Part shown: in pieces, positions 56,491-64,000 of the stretch | Position numbering within the stretch: the first letter of the stretch is position 1 | How the letters are laid out: each line of letters starts with the position of its first letter | Source of the DNA: Mycobacterium sp. Aquia_216 | Lineage (GTDB): Bacteria > Actinomycetota > Actinomycetes > Mycobacteriales > Mycobacteriaceae | Length of the DNA: 64,000 nt | Reading direction: 5' to 3' | NCBI RefSeq assembly: GCF_026723865.1 | Contig: NZ_CP113529.1 | Span: 5,642,001 to 5,706,000 of the forward strand | Notes under the pieces: generated by a model | Told to the model about the DNA's origin: nothing | Seen by the model: the letters and a program-made list of their open reading frames with translations, nothing else | Databases searched by the model: none | Position numbers and translations under genes: made by a program

Positions 56491-57759
56491 CTATTGCGGC
56501 GACAAAAACGCTTGCAGCGCAGCGGAATAGGCGGCGACGTCGTGAGCACCCATCAATTCGCGCGCGGAGTGCATCGCAAGCTGGGCGGCGCCGACGTCGA
56601 CGGTGGGGATGCCGGTTTGCGCCGAGACCAGCGGTCCGATCGTCGAACCACACGGCAGGTCGGCGCGATGCTCATAGCGCTGCAGCCCCACCCCGGCCTG
56701 CCGGCACGCCAACGCGAACGCCGCCGCCGTACGCCCGTCGGTCGCGTAGCGCAGATTGGGGTGCACCTTGAGCACCGGCCCCGCGTTGATAGCGATCAAG
56801 TGGCCCGGCTCGTGGCGCTCCGGGTAGTTCGGATGGGTGGCATGCGCCATATCCGCGGAGGCCAACAGCGATGCCGGCAGCCGCCGCAGGAAGTCTTCCC
56901 GGCTGCCGCCGGCCGCGAGCACGATGCGCTCGAGAACGGTACTCAGCAGAGTGGACTGCGCACCGTGGTCCGACGACGAGCCGACCTCCTCGTGGTCGAA
57001 CAGCACCAACACCGGCACGCAGCCGCGCGGCGCCGAGGCAGGTTCCAAGGACAGCAACGCCTCCAGCCCCGCATAGCAACTGGCCTGATTATCCAGCCGG
57101 GGCGCGCTCAGCAGGCCGGCGTCAGCGCCGAGCACCGTCGACGGCGTCAGATCGTGCGTCATCAGGTCAGCGGCCAGCACGTCGGCGGGTGCCACCCCGG
57201 CCTGCTCGGCGACATACGCCATGAATGCGCGCGCCTTGTCGCCGGCACCCCAAACCGCGTTGACGTGTCGCTGCGGGTCCAGGGTTACCGACTTGCGGTC
57301 CTCGGCCAGATGAATCGCCAGCTGCGGCACCCGCAGGATCGGCTCGTCGATCCGGACGAGCCGATGGTCCAGCCCGGAGCCGTCACGCACCGACAACCGG
57401 CCGCTGATCCCCAGATCGCGGTCCAGCCACGAGTTGAGCCACGCCCCGCCGTACGGCTCCAGCGCCACCACCTGCCACCCGGTGACCACCCGGTCGGGGT
57501 GCTGCTTGACCCGCAGGTTGGGGCTGTCGGTGTGCGCGCCGACGATCCGGAATGGACCGTCGGGGCCCACGGTGTTCCACGCGATCAGTGAGGCGGCGCG
57601 GACGGTGAAGTAGCGCCCCGGCTGCCCGGGCCACGGGTCGGCTTCGCGGAGTTCGGTGTAGCCGGCGGCGAGGAGCCGGCCGGCCACTGTGGCACACACA
57701 TGAAATGGGGACGGAGAGGCGTCGATGAATTCGCAGAGGCCTGCGGCGCTGGCCGACAT
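56491..57759 (-). CDS. pepC: M18 family aminopeptidase
   Basis: 422 residues from ATG 57759, which gives the N-terminus of Rv0800 ([20 protein letters not shown]); ATG 57771 and 57768 are alternatives. Metal and catalytic residues of M18 enzymes: [33 protein letters not shown] (catalytic and metal Glu pair), [10 protein letters not shown] and a C-terminal HSARELMG. A cytoplasmic exopeptidase that removes N-terminal residues. Divergent from the DyP gene, with three 57-bp repeats between them. Confidence 0.93.
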   Translation of the reverse strand: MSASAAGLCEFIDASPSPFHVCATVAGRLLAAGYTELREADPWPGQPGRYFTVRAASLIAWNTVGPDGPFRIVGAHTDSPNLRVKQHPDRVVTGWQVVALEPYGGAWLNSWLDRDLGISGRLSVRDGSGLDHRLVRIDEPILRVPQLAIHLAEDRKSVTLDPQRHVNAVWGAGDKARAFMAYVAEQAGVAPADVLAADLMTHDLTPSTVLGADAGLLSAPRLDNQASCYAGLEALLSLEPASAPRGCVPVLVLFDHEEVGSSSDHGAQSTLLSTVLERIVLAAGGSREDFLRRLPASLLASADMAHATHPNYPERHEPGHLIAINAGPVLKVHPNLRYATDGRTAAAFALACRQAGVGLQRYEHRADLPCGSTIGPLVSAQTGIPTVDVGAAQLAMHSARELMGAHDVAAYSAALQAFLSPQ

Positions 57760-57793
57760 GTTCAACATCATGGCTGTTCGCAACCACGCAGTT

Positions 57794-57964
57794 CACGCTG
57801 GGCCCAATTGCGCGACTCCTCACTCGCGCACTTCCTGCGCTCGCCGTCGCCACGCTGGGCCCAATTGCGCGACTCCTCACTCGCGCACTTCCTGCGCTCG
57901 CCGTCGCCACGCTGGGCCCAATTGCGCGACTCCTCACTCGCGCACTTCCTGCGCTCGCCGTCGC
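57794..57964 (+). repeat. Three tandem copies of a 57-bp repeat
   Basis: Identical units at 57794-57850, 57851-57907 and 57908-57964, each beginning CACGCTGGGCCC and ending CGCTCGCCGTCGC; a fourth copy starts but stops after CACGCT. Because 57 is divisible by 3, all frames stay open through it, creating long shadow ORFs. Located 18 bp upstream of the DyP start, between divergent genes, so copy number could alter promoter spacing. Confidence 0.95.
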
Positions 57965-57982
57965 CACGCTAAGGTCACCAGG

Positions 57983-59002
57983 GTGCCTCCGGTTCAGCCA
58001 CAACACATCCTCGCGCCGTTGACGCCTGCCGCGATTTTTTTGGTGGCCACCATCGTCGACGGCGGCGAAGCAGCCGTGCACGACGCGTTGCCCGACATCT
58101 CGGGGCTGGTGCGCGCCATTGGCTTTCGCGACCCGACCAAGCATCTGTCGGTGATCACCTCGATCGGGTCGGACGCCTGGGATCGGTTGTTCGCCGGACC
58201 GCGGCCCGCCGAACTGCATCCGTTCATCGAGCTGACCGGACCGCGACACACCGCACCGGCCACCCCCGGCGATCTGTTGTTCCATATCCGGGCCGAGTCC
58301 CTGGACGTCTGCTTCGAACTGGCCGGTCGCATCCTCAAGGCGATGGCCGGTGCAGTCAATGTCATCGACGAAGTGCACGGCTTTCGCTTCTTCGACAACC
58401 GCGATCTGCTCGGCTTTGTCGACGGCACCGAAAATCCGGACGGCCCAATCGCCGTGAGCGCCACCGCGATCGGTGACGAGGATCCCGACTTCGCCGGCTC
58501 CTGCTACGTCCACATCCAGAAGTACGTACACGACATGCAGTCGTGGGATTCGCTGTCGGTCACCGAGCAGGAATTGGTGTTCGGCCGTACCAAGCTCGAA
58601 GACATCGAGATGGACGACGACGTCAAGCCGTCCGACGCACACATCGCGCTCAACGTGATCGAAGACGAGGACGGCAACGAGCTGAAGATCGTGCGGCACA
58701 ACATGCCGTTCGGCGAGGTGGGCAAGGGCGAGTACGGCACCTACTTCATCGGCTATTCGCGCACGCCCGAGGTCACCGAGCGCATGCTGCGCAACATGTT
58801 TCTCGGCGATCCGCCCGGCAATACCGATCGCGTGCTTGACTTCTCCACCGCGCTGACCGGTGGGCTGTTCTTCTCCCCCACCGTCGACTTCCTCGACGAT
58901 CCACCGCCGCTTCCCGCGCCGTTGGAGACGGCACCGCCACCCACGCCCGCACCCGATAACGGTTCACTATCGATCGGCAGCCTGAAAGGAACCACCCAAT
59001 GA
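57983..59002 (+). CDS. Dye-decolorising peroxidase, encapsulin cargo
   Basis: 339 residues from GTG 57983, the start conserved with Rv0799c; longer frames pass through the repeats. Haem peroxidase of the DyP B class: GFVDGTENP (144-152, distal D147), proximal histidine likely H220 (SDAHIALN) and R238. A proline-rich tail ends SLSIGSLKGTTQ (about 328-339), the encapsulin-targeting peptide. It oxidises substrates with peroxide inside the shell. Overlaps the shell gene by 4 bp. Confidence 0.96.
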   Translation: MPPVQPQHILAPLTPAAIFLVATIVDGGEAAVHDALPDISGLVRAIGFRDPTKHLSVITSIGSDAWDRLFAGPRPAELHPFIELTGPRHTAPATPGDLLFHIRAESLDVCFELAGRILKAMAGAVNVIDEVHGFRFFDNRDLLGFVDGTENPDGPIAVSATAIGDEDPDFAGSCYVHIQKYVHDMQSWDSLSVTEQELVFGRTKLEDIEMDDDVKPSDAHIALNVIEDEDGNELKIVRHNMPFGEVGKGEYGTYFIGYSRTPEVTERMLRNMFLGDPPGNTDRVLDFSTALTGGLFFSPTVDFLDDPPPLPAPLETAPPPTPAPDNGSLSIGSLKGTTQ

Positions 59003-59799
59003 CGAACAACCTCTACCGCAATCTGGCGCCGGTCACCGACGTCGCCTGGACTGAAATCGAATTGGAGGCGACGCGGACCTTCAAGCGGCACATCGCCGGG
59101 CGCCGGGTGGTCGACGTCAGCGAGCCCGGTGGTCCGGTCACCGCCGCGGTCAGCACGGGGCGTCTGGTCGACGTCCAGGCGCCCACCGACGGCGTGGTGG
59201 CACATCTGCGGGAGAGCAGACCCCTTGTCCGCCTGCGTGTTCCGTTCACGCTCTCGCGCGTGGAGATCGACAATGTCGAACGGGGCGCGCAGGACTCCGA
59301 CTGGGACCCGGTGAAAGAGGCCGCCAAGAAACTGGCCTTTATCGAAGACCGCGCCATCTTCGAGGGCTACTCCGCCGCGTCGATTGAGGGCATCCGCTCC
59401 GCGAGCTCGAACAAGCCGCTGACGCTGCCCGCAGACCCCAGCGAAATTCCGGACATCATCACCCAGGCGATCAGCGAACTGCGGCTGGCCGGCGTCGACG
59501 GCCCATACTCGGTACTGCTCTCCGCCGACGTCTACACCAAGGTCAGCGAGACCACTGCCGGTGGCTATCCGATCCTCGAGCACATCGACCGGCTGGTACC
59601 GGGCGACATCATCTGGGCACCGGCCATCGACGGCGCATTCGTGCTGACCACCCGTGGCGGCGACTTCGATCTGCAGCTGGGCACCGACGTGTCGATCGGC
59701 TACACCAGCCATGACGCCGACACCGTGCAGCTGTATCTGCAAGAGACCCTGACGTTCCTGTGCTACACCGCCGAGGCATCTGTCGCGCTGGGCACCTAG
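58999..59799 (+). CDS. Encapsulin shell protein (Cfp29-type)
   Basis: 266 residues from ATG 58999, overlapping the peroxidase stop. HK97-fold family 1 encapsulin: NNLYRNLAPVTDVAWTEIE (N-terminal arm that binds cargo), FTLSRVEIDNVERGA-type E-loop region, IFEGYSAASIEGI and C-terminal YLQETLTFLCYT. It forms a 60-subunit nanocompartment. The homologue Rv0798c is a culture-filtrate antigen and aids oxidative stress resistance. Confidence 0.97.
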   Translation: MTNNLYRNLAPVTDVAWTEIELEATRTFKRHIAGRRVVDVSEPGGPVTAAVSTGRLVDVQAPTDGVVAHLRESRPLVRLRVPFTLSRVEIDNVERGAQDSDWDPVKEAAKKLAFIEDRAIFEGYSAASIEGIRSASSNKPLTLPADPSEIPDIITQAISELRLAGVDGPYSVLLSADVYTKVSETTAGGYPILEHIDRLVPGDIIWAPAIDGAFVLTTRGGDFDLQLGTDVSIGYTSHDADTVQLYLQETLTFLCYTAEASVALGT

Positions 59800-59822
59800 G
59801 AAACGCAAGAGACGAGTGCTTA

Positions 59823-59879
59823 CGAGCCTGTAAATCCGCAGACAAACTGCGAGTGAGGGCCCGCAGGATTACAGGCTCG
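59823..59879. terminator. Hairpin between encapsulin and the convergent MOSC gene
   Basis: CGAGCCTGTAA (59823-59833) pairs with TTACAGGCTCG (59869-59879), extended by TCC/GGA past one bulged A. Loop about 30 nt. Lies between convergent stops, so it can act for both. Confidence 0.65.
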
Positions 59880-59945
59880 AGGATGCCGCCCTCTCCCGTC
59901 GACCACCTTTAGCGGTCGGCGCGCGATTGCATTCTGACAAGGCTT

Positions 59946-61646
59946 TTAGAGATCCAGCACCAGGTCGCTGTTGGGAGCCGCCGAACAGATGAGCACCGTG
60001 CCCGGCCCGGGCGGCTCCAGCGGAGCCTGAACATACTTGGTGGTGCCGGCGACGACTCCGGTCTCGCACAGGTGACAGACACCGCTGCGGCACGAAAAAC
60101 GGGTCGGCACGTCGCAGGCTTCGGCGAAATCCAGGAGACTGCCGCAGCCGGCAGACCAGCTGGCGGTAAGCCCGCTGCGCGCGAAGGTAATTGACGGTCC
60201 GGTCCCCGGCGGTCCGGCCGGTGCATGCGGCGGCACCCGCAGTGCCCCGCCGACGATGCCGGGATTGATCGGCGGTAGCGCGCCGAACAATTCGCTGTGG
60301 ACCCGCGCGGTGTCCAGTCCGGCAGCGGTCAAGGCATCACGCATATCGGTCATGAATTGTGTTGGGCCGCAAAGATATGCCGCGGCATCGGCGGGAAGCC
60401 CTAACGCCGCGACAGCCTGCTGATCCAGGCGCCCCTGTGTCTGGGTGTAGAACACCTGTTGCCGGGCGTGTGGCAACGACTCGATCAGCGTCGTGACTTC
60501 GACCGCGAACGCCTGACTTTCGGGATTGCGGCTCGTGTGCAGCCACCAAATGTCGCGACTACTCTGCGCGGCCGCCAGCGCATGCAGCATCGCCAGGACG
60601 GGAGTGATGCCGATGCCCGCCGACACCAGCACCACCGGCCCATCGTCATCGGCGAGATAGAAATCGCCACGCGGGGCCGCAGCCTCGATGACCGATCCCG
60701 GTTCGATGTGGGCATGCAACCATCGACTGGCCAGGCCGCATTCTTCGCGCTTGACGCTGATGCGGTAGTCGCCTGCGGCGGGATCGCCGGACAGCGAATA
60801 ACTACGTATCGGCACCGGATCGCCGGCCCCGGGAATTCGTACCGTCAGGTATTGCCCCGGCAGTGGCGGCGGCAACGAGACACCGTCGTCGGCCGCAAGA
60901 CGGATCGACAGCACCGACGGACTCTCCCGGCGTATTGCGGTGACCCGCAACGGCCGAAAGCCGTTCCACCCCGGTTCGACTCCGATGGCCGGCGCCGGCT
61001 CCTCCCCCGAGTCGAGCATGTCATTGAACGATTGCTGCCAGCCGGGGCTCAGTGCCGGTACGTCTACGACCTTGCGCAGCGTTTCGGTGTTGCGGTTGGG
61101 CAGATACAACAGCGCATCGACGTCGGCGACACTGAGCTCGTGTCGGCCCCGGCGGGTCCGCACGATGTCGTCACCGGCCTGGACGTGGCCCTCGGTGATG
61201 ACACGAAAGTAGAATCCCGGACGGTGCTGGGCGACAAGCAGATTGGGCATCTCCGGTTCGTCGAGCCGCAAACCGATCCGGAAGCAGGTGACCCGCGGCT
61301 GGGTGACCTCGAATTCAGCGTCACCGATGCGGTAGCGGTCACCGATGCACACCTCGTGGTCGGACAGTCCCGTGATGGTGAAGTTCTCCCCGAAGTGACC
61401 CGGTACCAGATCGCCGCGTTTCAGGTAGTTCTTCCAGAACTCATACGATTCGGTCTGATAGACCATGACCGCGCGTTGTTCGCCACCGTGGCCGCCGAGA
61501 TCGCCGTCGCCGTCGCCGTCGATGTTGAGACGTCGCACCATGATCGGTCCTTCTACCGGCGTCTTCCATATCCCGGTGTAGACCGTCTTGTCGCGCCATT
61601 GCACGTTCTTGGGCATGCCCACATTCACCGATACAAGCCTGCCCAC
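59946..61646 (-). CDS. MOSC domain fused to ferredoxin reductase and 2Fe-2S domains
   Basis: 566 residues from ATG 61646. Order: MOSC domain of the YiiM type (about 1-165: GGHGGEQRAVMVY, PGHFGENFT, PRVTCFRIG), three-helix segment (about 170-220), FAD-binding barrel (RSYSLSG), NAD-binding domain (VSAGIGITPVLAMLHAL), then 2Fe-2S ferredoxin (CRSGVCHLC near 519-527 and a last Cys in LICSAAP). It likely transfers electrons from NAD(P)H to a MOSC-bound molybdenum cofactor or N-hydroxylated substrate. Convergent with encapsulin. Confidence 0.9.
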   Translation of the reverse strand: MGRLVSVNVGMPKNVQWRDKTVYTGIWKTPVEGPIMVRRLNIDGDGDGDLGGHGGEQRAVMVYQTESYEFWKNYLKRGDLVPGHFGENFTITGLSDHEVCIGDRYRIGDAEFEVTQPRVTCFRIGLRLDEPEMPNLLVAQHRPGFYFRVITEGHVQAGDDIVRTRRGRHELSVADVDALLYLPNRNTETLRKVVDVPALSPGWQQSFNDMLDSGEEPAPAIGVEPGWNGFRPLRVTAIRRESPSVLSIRLAADDGVSLPPPLPGQYLTVRIPGAGDPVPIRSYSLSGDPAAGDYRISVKREECGLASRWLHAHIEPGSVIEAAAPRGDFYLADDDGPVVLVSAGIGITPVLAMLHALAAAQSSRDIWWLHTSRNPESQAFAVEVTTLIESLPHARQQVFYTQTQGRLDQQAVAALGLPADAAAYLCGPTQFMTDMRDALTAAGLDTARVHSELFGALPPINPGIVGGALRVPPHAPAGPPGTGPSITFARSGLTASWSAGCGSLLDFAEACDVPTRFSCRSGVCHLCETGVVAGTTKYVQAPLEPPGPGTVLICSAAPNSDLVLDL

Positions 61647-61675
61647 TGTCGTCTCCTTTGGCCTTGCGAGAGAGC

Positions 61676-62095
61676 CTAAATCAGTGGCCCGCCGCCGTCG
61701 ACTTTCAGCGTCATACCGGTCATGAAAGTGTTGTTCATGGCGAATAACACCGCGGCGGCCACGTCGTCCGGCGTGCCGATTCGGCGCACCGGGTTACCGG
61801 CCGCGATGTGCGTGAAGTAATCGCGCTTCCCGTTGTCGCCCAGGGCGTCCCACGCTCCGGTATCGATGACTCCGGGCGAAATCGCGTTGACCCTCGTCGG
61901 TGCGAGCTCGACGGCCAGCCAGCGGGCGAGAAAGTCAACGGCGCCATTGGTGATGCCCACCCCGAGGTACCCGACGTTGAGCTTGAACGCGTGCACGCCG
62001 GAGAACAAGACGAACGAGCCGCCCGGATTGATCAGCGGTGCAAAGTATTTGGCTAGCATTGTGGGCCCGATGACTTTTGTGTTACCCACAAGCAC
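61676..62095 (-). pseudogene. 5'-truncated short-chain dehydrogenase/reductase
   Basis: Only the C-terminal ~139 residues of an SDR remain: GGSFVLFSG, the active-site-like GYLGVGITNGAVDFLARWLAVELAP, VNAISPGVIDTGAW and the ending VDGGGPLI. The N-terminal cofactor motif TGxxxGIG is missing; a TGA lies two codons before GTG 62095, and the space where the 5' part belongs is occupied by the promoter and start of the divergent hydrolase. The tyrosine of YxxxK lacks its lysine (Y..G). AGGAG before GTG 62089 could still allow a short product. Confidence 0.75.
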
Positions 62096-62201
62096 TCCTC
62101 AGCGTGGCAGCAGATTGGGATGGCTGGCCCAGAATATTCCCCGAGTACCCGAGCGGTCAACTCCTGCCGGACTATTGCGCGCGGCCGGTGTTGAGGCATA
62201 C

Positions 62202-62226
62202 TGGGATGAGTATCCCAAAATGGGTA
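62202..62226. promoter_or_regulatory. TGGGAT/ATCCCA operator upstream of the hydrolase gene
   Basis: TGGGAT-GAGT-ATCCCA-AAA-TGGGTA: overlapping inverted repeats 19-43 bp before ATG 62245. The same half-sites occur before the downstream TetR gene. Confidence 0.65.
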
Positions 62227-62244
62227 GGGCGCAGGAGGAATCTC

Positions 62245-63114
62245 ATGCCGGCTGTTCACCATCGTTACGCCACCGTCGACGGTCATCGGCTGTTCTTCCG
62301 GGAAGCCGGCAACGAGGGGGCGCCGGCGCTGGTCCTGTTACACGGATTTCCGACCAGCTCTCGCATGTTCCGGCACCTGATCCCGGCGCTCGCCGACCGC
62401 TACCACGTGATCGCCCCCGATCACCTGGGGTTCGGGCTTTCCGACGCACCCAGCGTCGAGGGGTTCGACTACACCTTCGACGCGCTGACGGACCTGACCA
62501 CGGGCCTGCTGCGGGACCTCCGAGTCGATCGGTACGCAATGTATGTGCAGGACTACGGCGCCCCCATCGGCTGGCGTTTGGCACTACGCGACCCGTCCGC
62601 GATTACGGCGATCATCAGCCAGAATGGCAACGGCTACGACGCCGGCTTCGTGACGGACTTTTGGAAGCCCGTGCGGGCCTACCAAACTCAGCCGAACGCC
62701 GAGACCGAGGCGCCGATACGCCAATTCCTCACCCTGGACGCGACCCGGTGGCAGTATCTCACCGGCGTGGCCGACGAAACCTTGGTCGACCCCGAGTGCT
62801 GGCATCACGACTACGGATTGCTCTGCCGGCCCGGTAACGACCTCGTGCAGCTGAAGCTGTTCCGGGACTACGCCACCAACGCGCCGATGTACCCGCAAGT
62901 GCACGAGTATTTTCGCGCCACCCAGGTTCCCCTGCTCGCGGTGTGGGGCCGCGGTGACCAGATCTTCGGCCCCGCCGGCGCCGAAGCCTTCGCCGACGAT
63001 CTGCCCGACGCGCGGATTCATCTGCTCGACGGCGGCCATTTCCTGTTGGAGTCCGCCCTCGACGAAGTCACCCAACTGATCCGCAACTTCCTCGAGGATG
63101 GCGTGCCCGCCTGA
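62245..63114 (+). CDS. Alpha/beta hydrolase, haloalkane dehalogenase/epoxide hydrolase-like
   Basis: 289 residues from ATG 62245, with AGGAGG 5 bp upstream; the frame extends to 62077 but that part covers the operator. LLHGFPTSSRMF (oxyanion HG), nucleophile in VQDYGAPIGWRL (Asp in place of Ser, as in dehalogenases and epoxide hydrolases), acid region LLAVWGRGDQIFG, and catalytic His in LDGGHFLLES. Substrate unknown. Shares an operator with the TetR gene 77 bp downstream. Confidence 0.88.
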   Translation: MPAVHHRYATVDGHRLFFREAGNEGAPALVLLHGFPTSSRMFRHLIPALADRYHVIAPDHLGFGLSDAPSVEGFDYTFDALTDLTTGLLRDLRVDRYAMYVQDYGAPIGWRLALRDPSAITAIISQNGNGYDAGFVTDFWKPVRAYQTQPNAETEAPIRQFLTLDATRWQYLTGVADETLVDPECWHHDYGLLCRPGNDLVQLKLFRDYATNAPMYPQVHEYFRATQVPLLAVWGRGDQIFGPAGAEAFADDLPDARIHLLDGGHFLLESALDEVTQLIRNFLEDGVPA

Positions 63115-63152
63115 CCTGGGCTCGTGGACGCGCAGTCAGCAATGGGCTGTAG

Positions 63153-63169
63153 ATCCCATAATTTGGGAT
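63153..63169. promoter_or_regulatory. ATCCCA/TGGGAT operator upstream of the TetR gene
   Basis: ATCCCA-TAATT-TGGGAT, a perfect 6-bp inverted repeat just upstream of the -10 box TAGCCT (63180-63185). Binding would autorepress the TetR gene. Confidence 0.7.
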
Positions 63170-63179
63170 GCTCGCGAGT

Positions 63180-63185
63180 TAGCCT
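63180..63185 (+). promoter_or_regulatory. -10 box of leaderless tetR transcript
   Basis: TAGCCT ends 6 bp before ATG 63192. Confidence 0.5.
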
Positions 63186-63191
63186 GACGCG

Positions 63192-63893
63192 ATGGCCCAT
63201 CCCGATGTTCAGGACGAACAACGGTTGACCGCCAAGGGGCGTGCCACCCGCGACAGGATTGTGCAGGCTGCCGCCCAGCTGATCATCACTGAAGGTCTCT
63301 CGGCCTCGAACATGGAGAACGTGCGCAAGGCCGCATCGGTCAGCGGCTCTCAGCTCGCACACTATTTCGTCGACAAGAGCGCCCTGATTCGCGCGGTGAT
63401 CAGGCGCCAGATCGGTGTGGTTCTGGACTTCCACCGGCAGCCCACGCTGCGGGACCTGGACTCGTTCGAAGACTTCGAGCGGTGGATCGATCTCAATATG
63501 CGCTACCTCCGACGCATCGGAACCTCCGGGGGCACACCGACCTACCACGCGCTGACCGCGCAGCTGGCGAAGTCCGACTCCGCAACCCGCGACACCCTGG
63601 CGGACGGCTACTGGCAGTGGGTGCAGTTGATCGAGGCGGCGATTCAGCGGATGAAGGACACGGGAGTCCTGATGGCGAGCGCCGATCCCCGACGACTGGC
63701 GCTGGCTATCATCAGCGCTCACCAAGGCGGAGCCACTCTCGCCTTTACCTATCGGGCGGAATGGCCGCACGCCGACGCTACCCGGTTCGCGGTCAACTAC
63801 CTGCGAATGTTCGCTGCCGATCCCGATGAACGTTCCCCGCGGCCCGCACGGCGTCCCCGCGTCCGACGCACGAAGCCAAGGGCGGCAACGTGA
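63192..63893 (+). CDS. TetR-family transcriptional regulator
   Basis: 233 residues from ATG 63192. Helix-turn-helix in LSASNMENVRKAASVSGSQLAHYF (about 38-61). The helical ligand domain is followed by an arginine-rich tail (RRPRVRRTKPRAAT). It is likely the regulator binding the ATCCCA/TGGGAT sites before itself and the hydrolase gene. Overlaps the next TetR gene by 4 bp. Confidence 0.9.
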   Translation: MAHPDVQDEQRLTAKGRATRDRIVQAAAQLIITEGLSASNMENVRKAASVSGSQLAHYFVDKSALIRAVIRRQIGVVLDFHRQPTLRDLDSFEDFERWIDLNMRYLRRIGTSGGTPTYHALTAQLAKSDSATRDTLADGYWQWVQLIEAAIQRMKDTGVLMASADPRRLALAIISAHQGGATLAFTYRAEWPHADATRFAVNYLRMFAADPDERSPRPARRPRVRRTKPRAAT

Positions 63894-64000
63894 CCGAAGA
63901 AGGCAAGCCACGGTTCACCCGCAAGGGGCAGGCGACGCGGGCCCGCATCATCGATGTCGCCGCCCGGCTGATGTTCGAGCGCGGGGTGGCCAACACCAGT
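63890..64000 (+). CDS. Second TetR-family regulator, 3' end outside window
   Basis: GTG 63890 overlaps the preceding stop (GTGA). The visible 37 residues (TRKGQATRARIIDVAARLMF, then ERGVANTS) are the first helices of a TetR DNA-binding domain. Translationally coupled to the first regulator; two adjacent TetR genes may act as a pair. Confidence 0.85.
   Translation, partial: MTEEGKPRFTRKGQATRARIIDVAARLMFERGVANTS

Noticed and set aside
56494..57591. 365-residue plus-strand frame antisense to pepC
   Set aside because: Arginine/glutamine-rich shadow of an intact aminopeptidase gene.
57794..57964. CRISPR array
   Set aside because: The units are contiguous with no unique spacers and no cas genes nearby.
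57700..57972. Long open frames through the 57-bp repeats, including extended starts of the peroxidase and a 438-residue minus-strand frame
   Set aside because: The repeat length is a multiple of 3 and has no stops, so all frames stay open; the products are repetitive and unconserved.

Overview
The window is mycobacterial chromosome. From the tRNA-Lys gene to the right end, gene order follows M. tuberculosis Rv0831c down to Rv0798c: SAM methyltransferase, deaminase, DUF2236 protein, TetR, desA1, dusB, LCP protein, phoU, phoT, mshD, glnR, lmeA, thiX, cysA/sseC, Rv0813c, pabC, ygfZ, DUF3073, purM, purF, cpsY, cpdA, purL, pepC, DyP, encapsulin. Many starts are leaderless, with a TANNNT -10 box 6-8 nt before the start codon, which is also mycobacterial. 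A complete pstSCA set next to phoT and a MOSC-oxidoreductase fusion distinguish it from M. tuberculosis. I cannot name the species.

Bases 1 to about 16,576 are the right-hand part of an integrated actinomycete element of the pSAM2 (AICE) kind. Its right end has a GntR/HutC regulator, a small gene, an FtsK-type DNA translocase, an excisionase-like HTH protein and a tyrosine integrase. The integrase stops 32 bp from the 3' end of a tRNA-Phe gene, the presumed attachment site. The left end and any replication gene lie outside the window. The cargo is defence-rich. It has an ABC three-component operon (SIR2-like effector, middle gene, Rad50-like ABC ATPase), then an Eco57I-like type IIG restriction-modification pair (fused nuclease-methylase and a divergent stand-alone methylase), then two small unknown genes. 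Last comes a Nudix to OLD-type ATPase/TOPRIM operon transcribed away from the GntR gene. One 12-bp sequence lies both in the Nudix/GntR divergent promoter and upstream of the transfer/excision operon, so the GntR protein probably controls both.

Bases 16,577-17,094 hold four tRNA genes (Phe, Asp, Glu on the minus strand, Lys on the plus strand).

Bases 17,174-40,986 are core genes. They include desaturase desA1 and dusB, the phosphate-uptake operon pstS-pstC-pstA-pstB with a PHO-box-like direct repeat, convergent phoU, and glnR-mshD. The sulfur operon (DUF4395, cysA, sseC) sits behind a leaderless 31-residue polycysteine peptide, a cysteine-sensing attenuator. A 32-residue membrane protein is coupled to the nitrobindin-like gene. 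Two unusual proteins follow: a membrane protein with Rossmann-like and RyR domains, and a TIR protein joined through one membrane helix to an extracellular PknH-type sensor.

Bases 40,987-64,000 hold purine genes (purM, purF, purL), an orphan MceA-type protein, an HAD lipoprotein, a Stealth phosphotransferase overlapping cpdA, and the DyP-encapsulin nanocompartment operon preceded by three 57-bp tandem repeats. They end with a MOSC-ferredoxin reductase fusion, a 5'-truncated SDR gene, and an alpha/beta hydrolase that shares an ATCCCA/TGGGAT operator with a following TetR gene.
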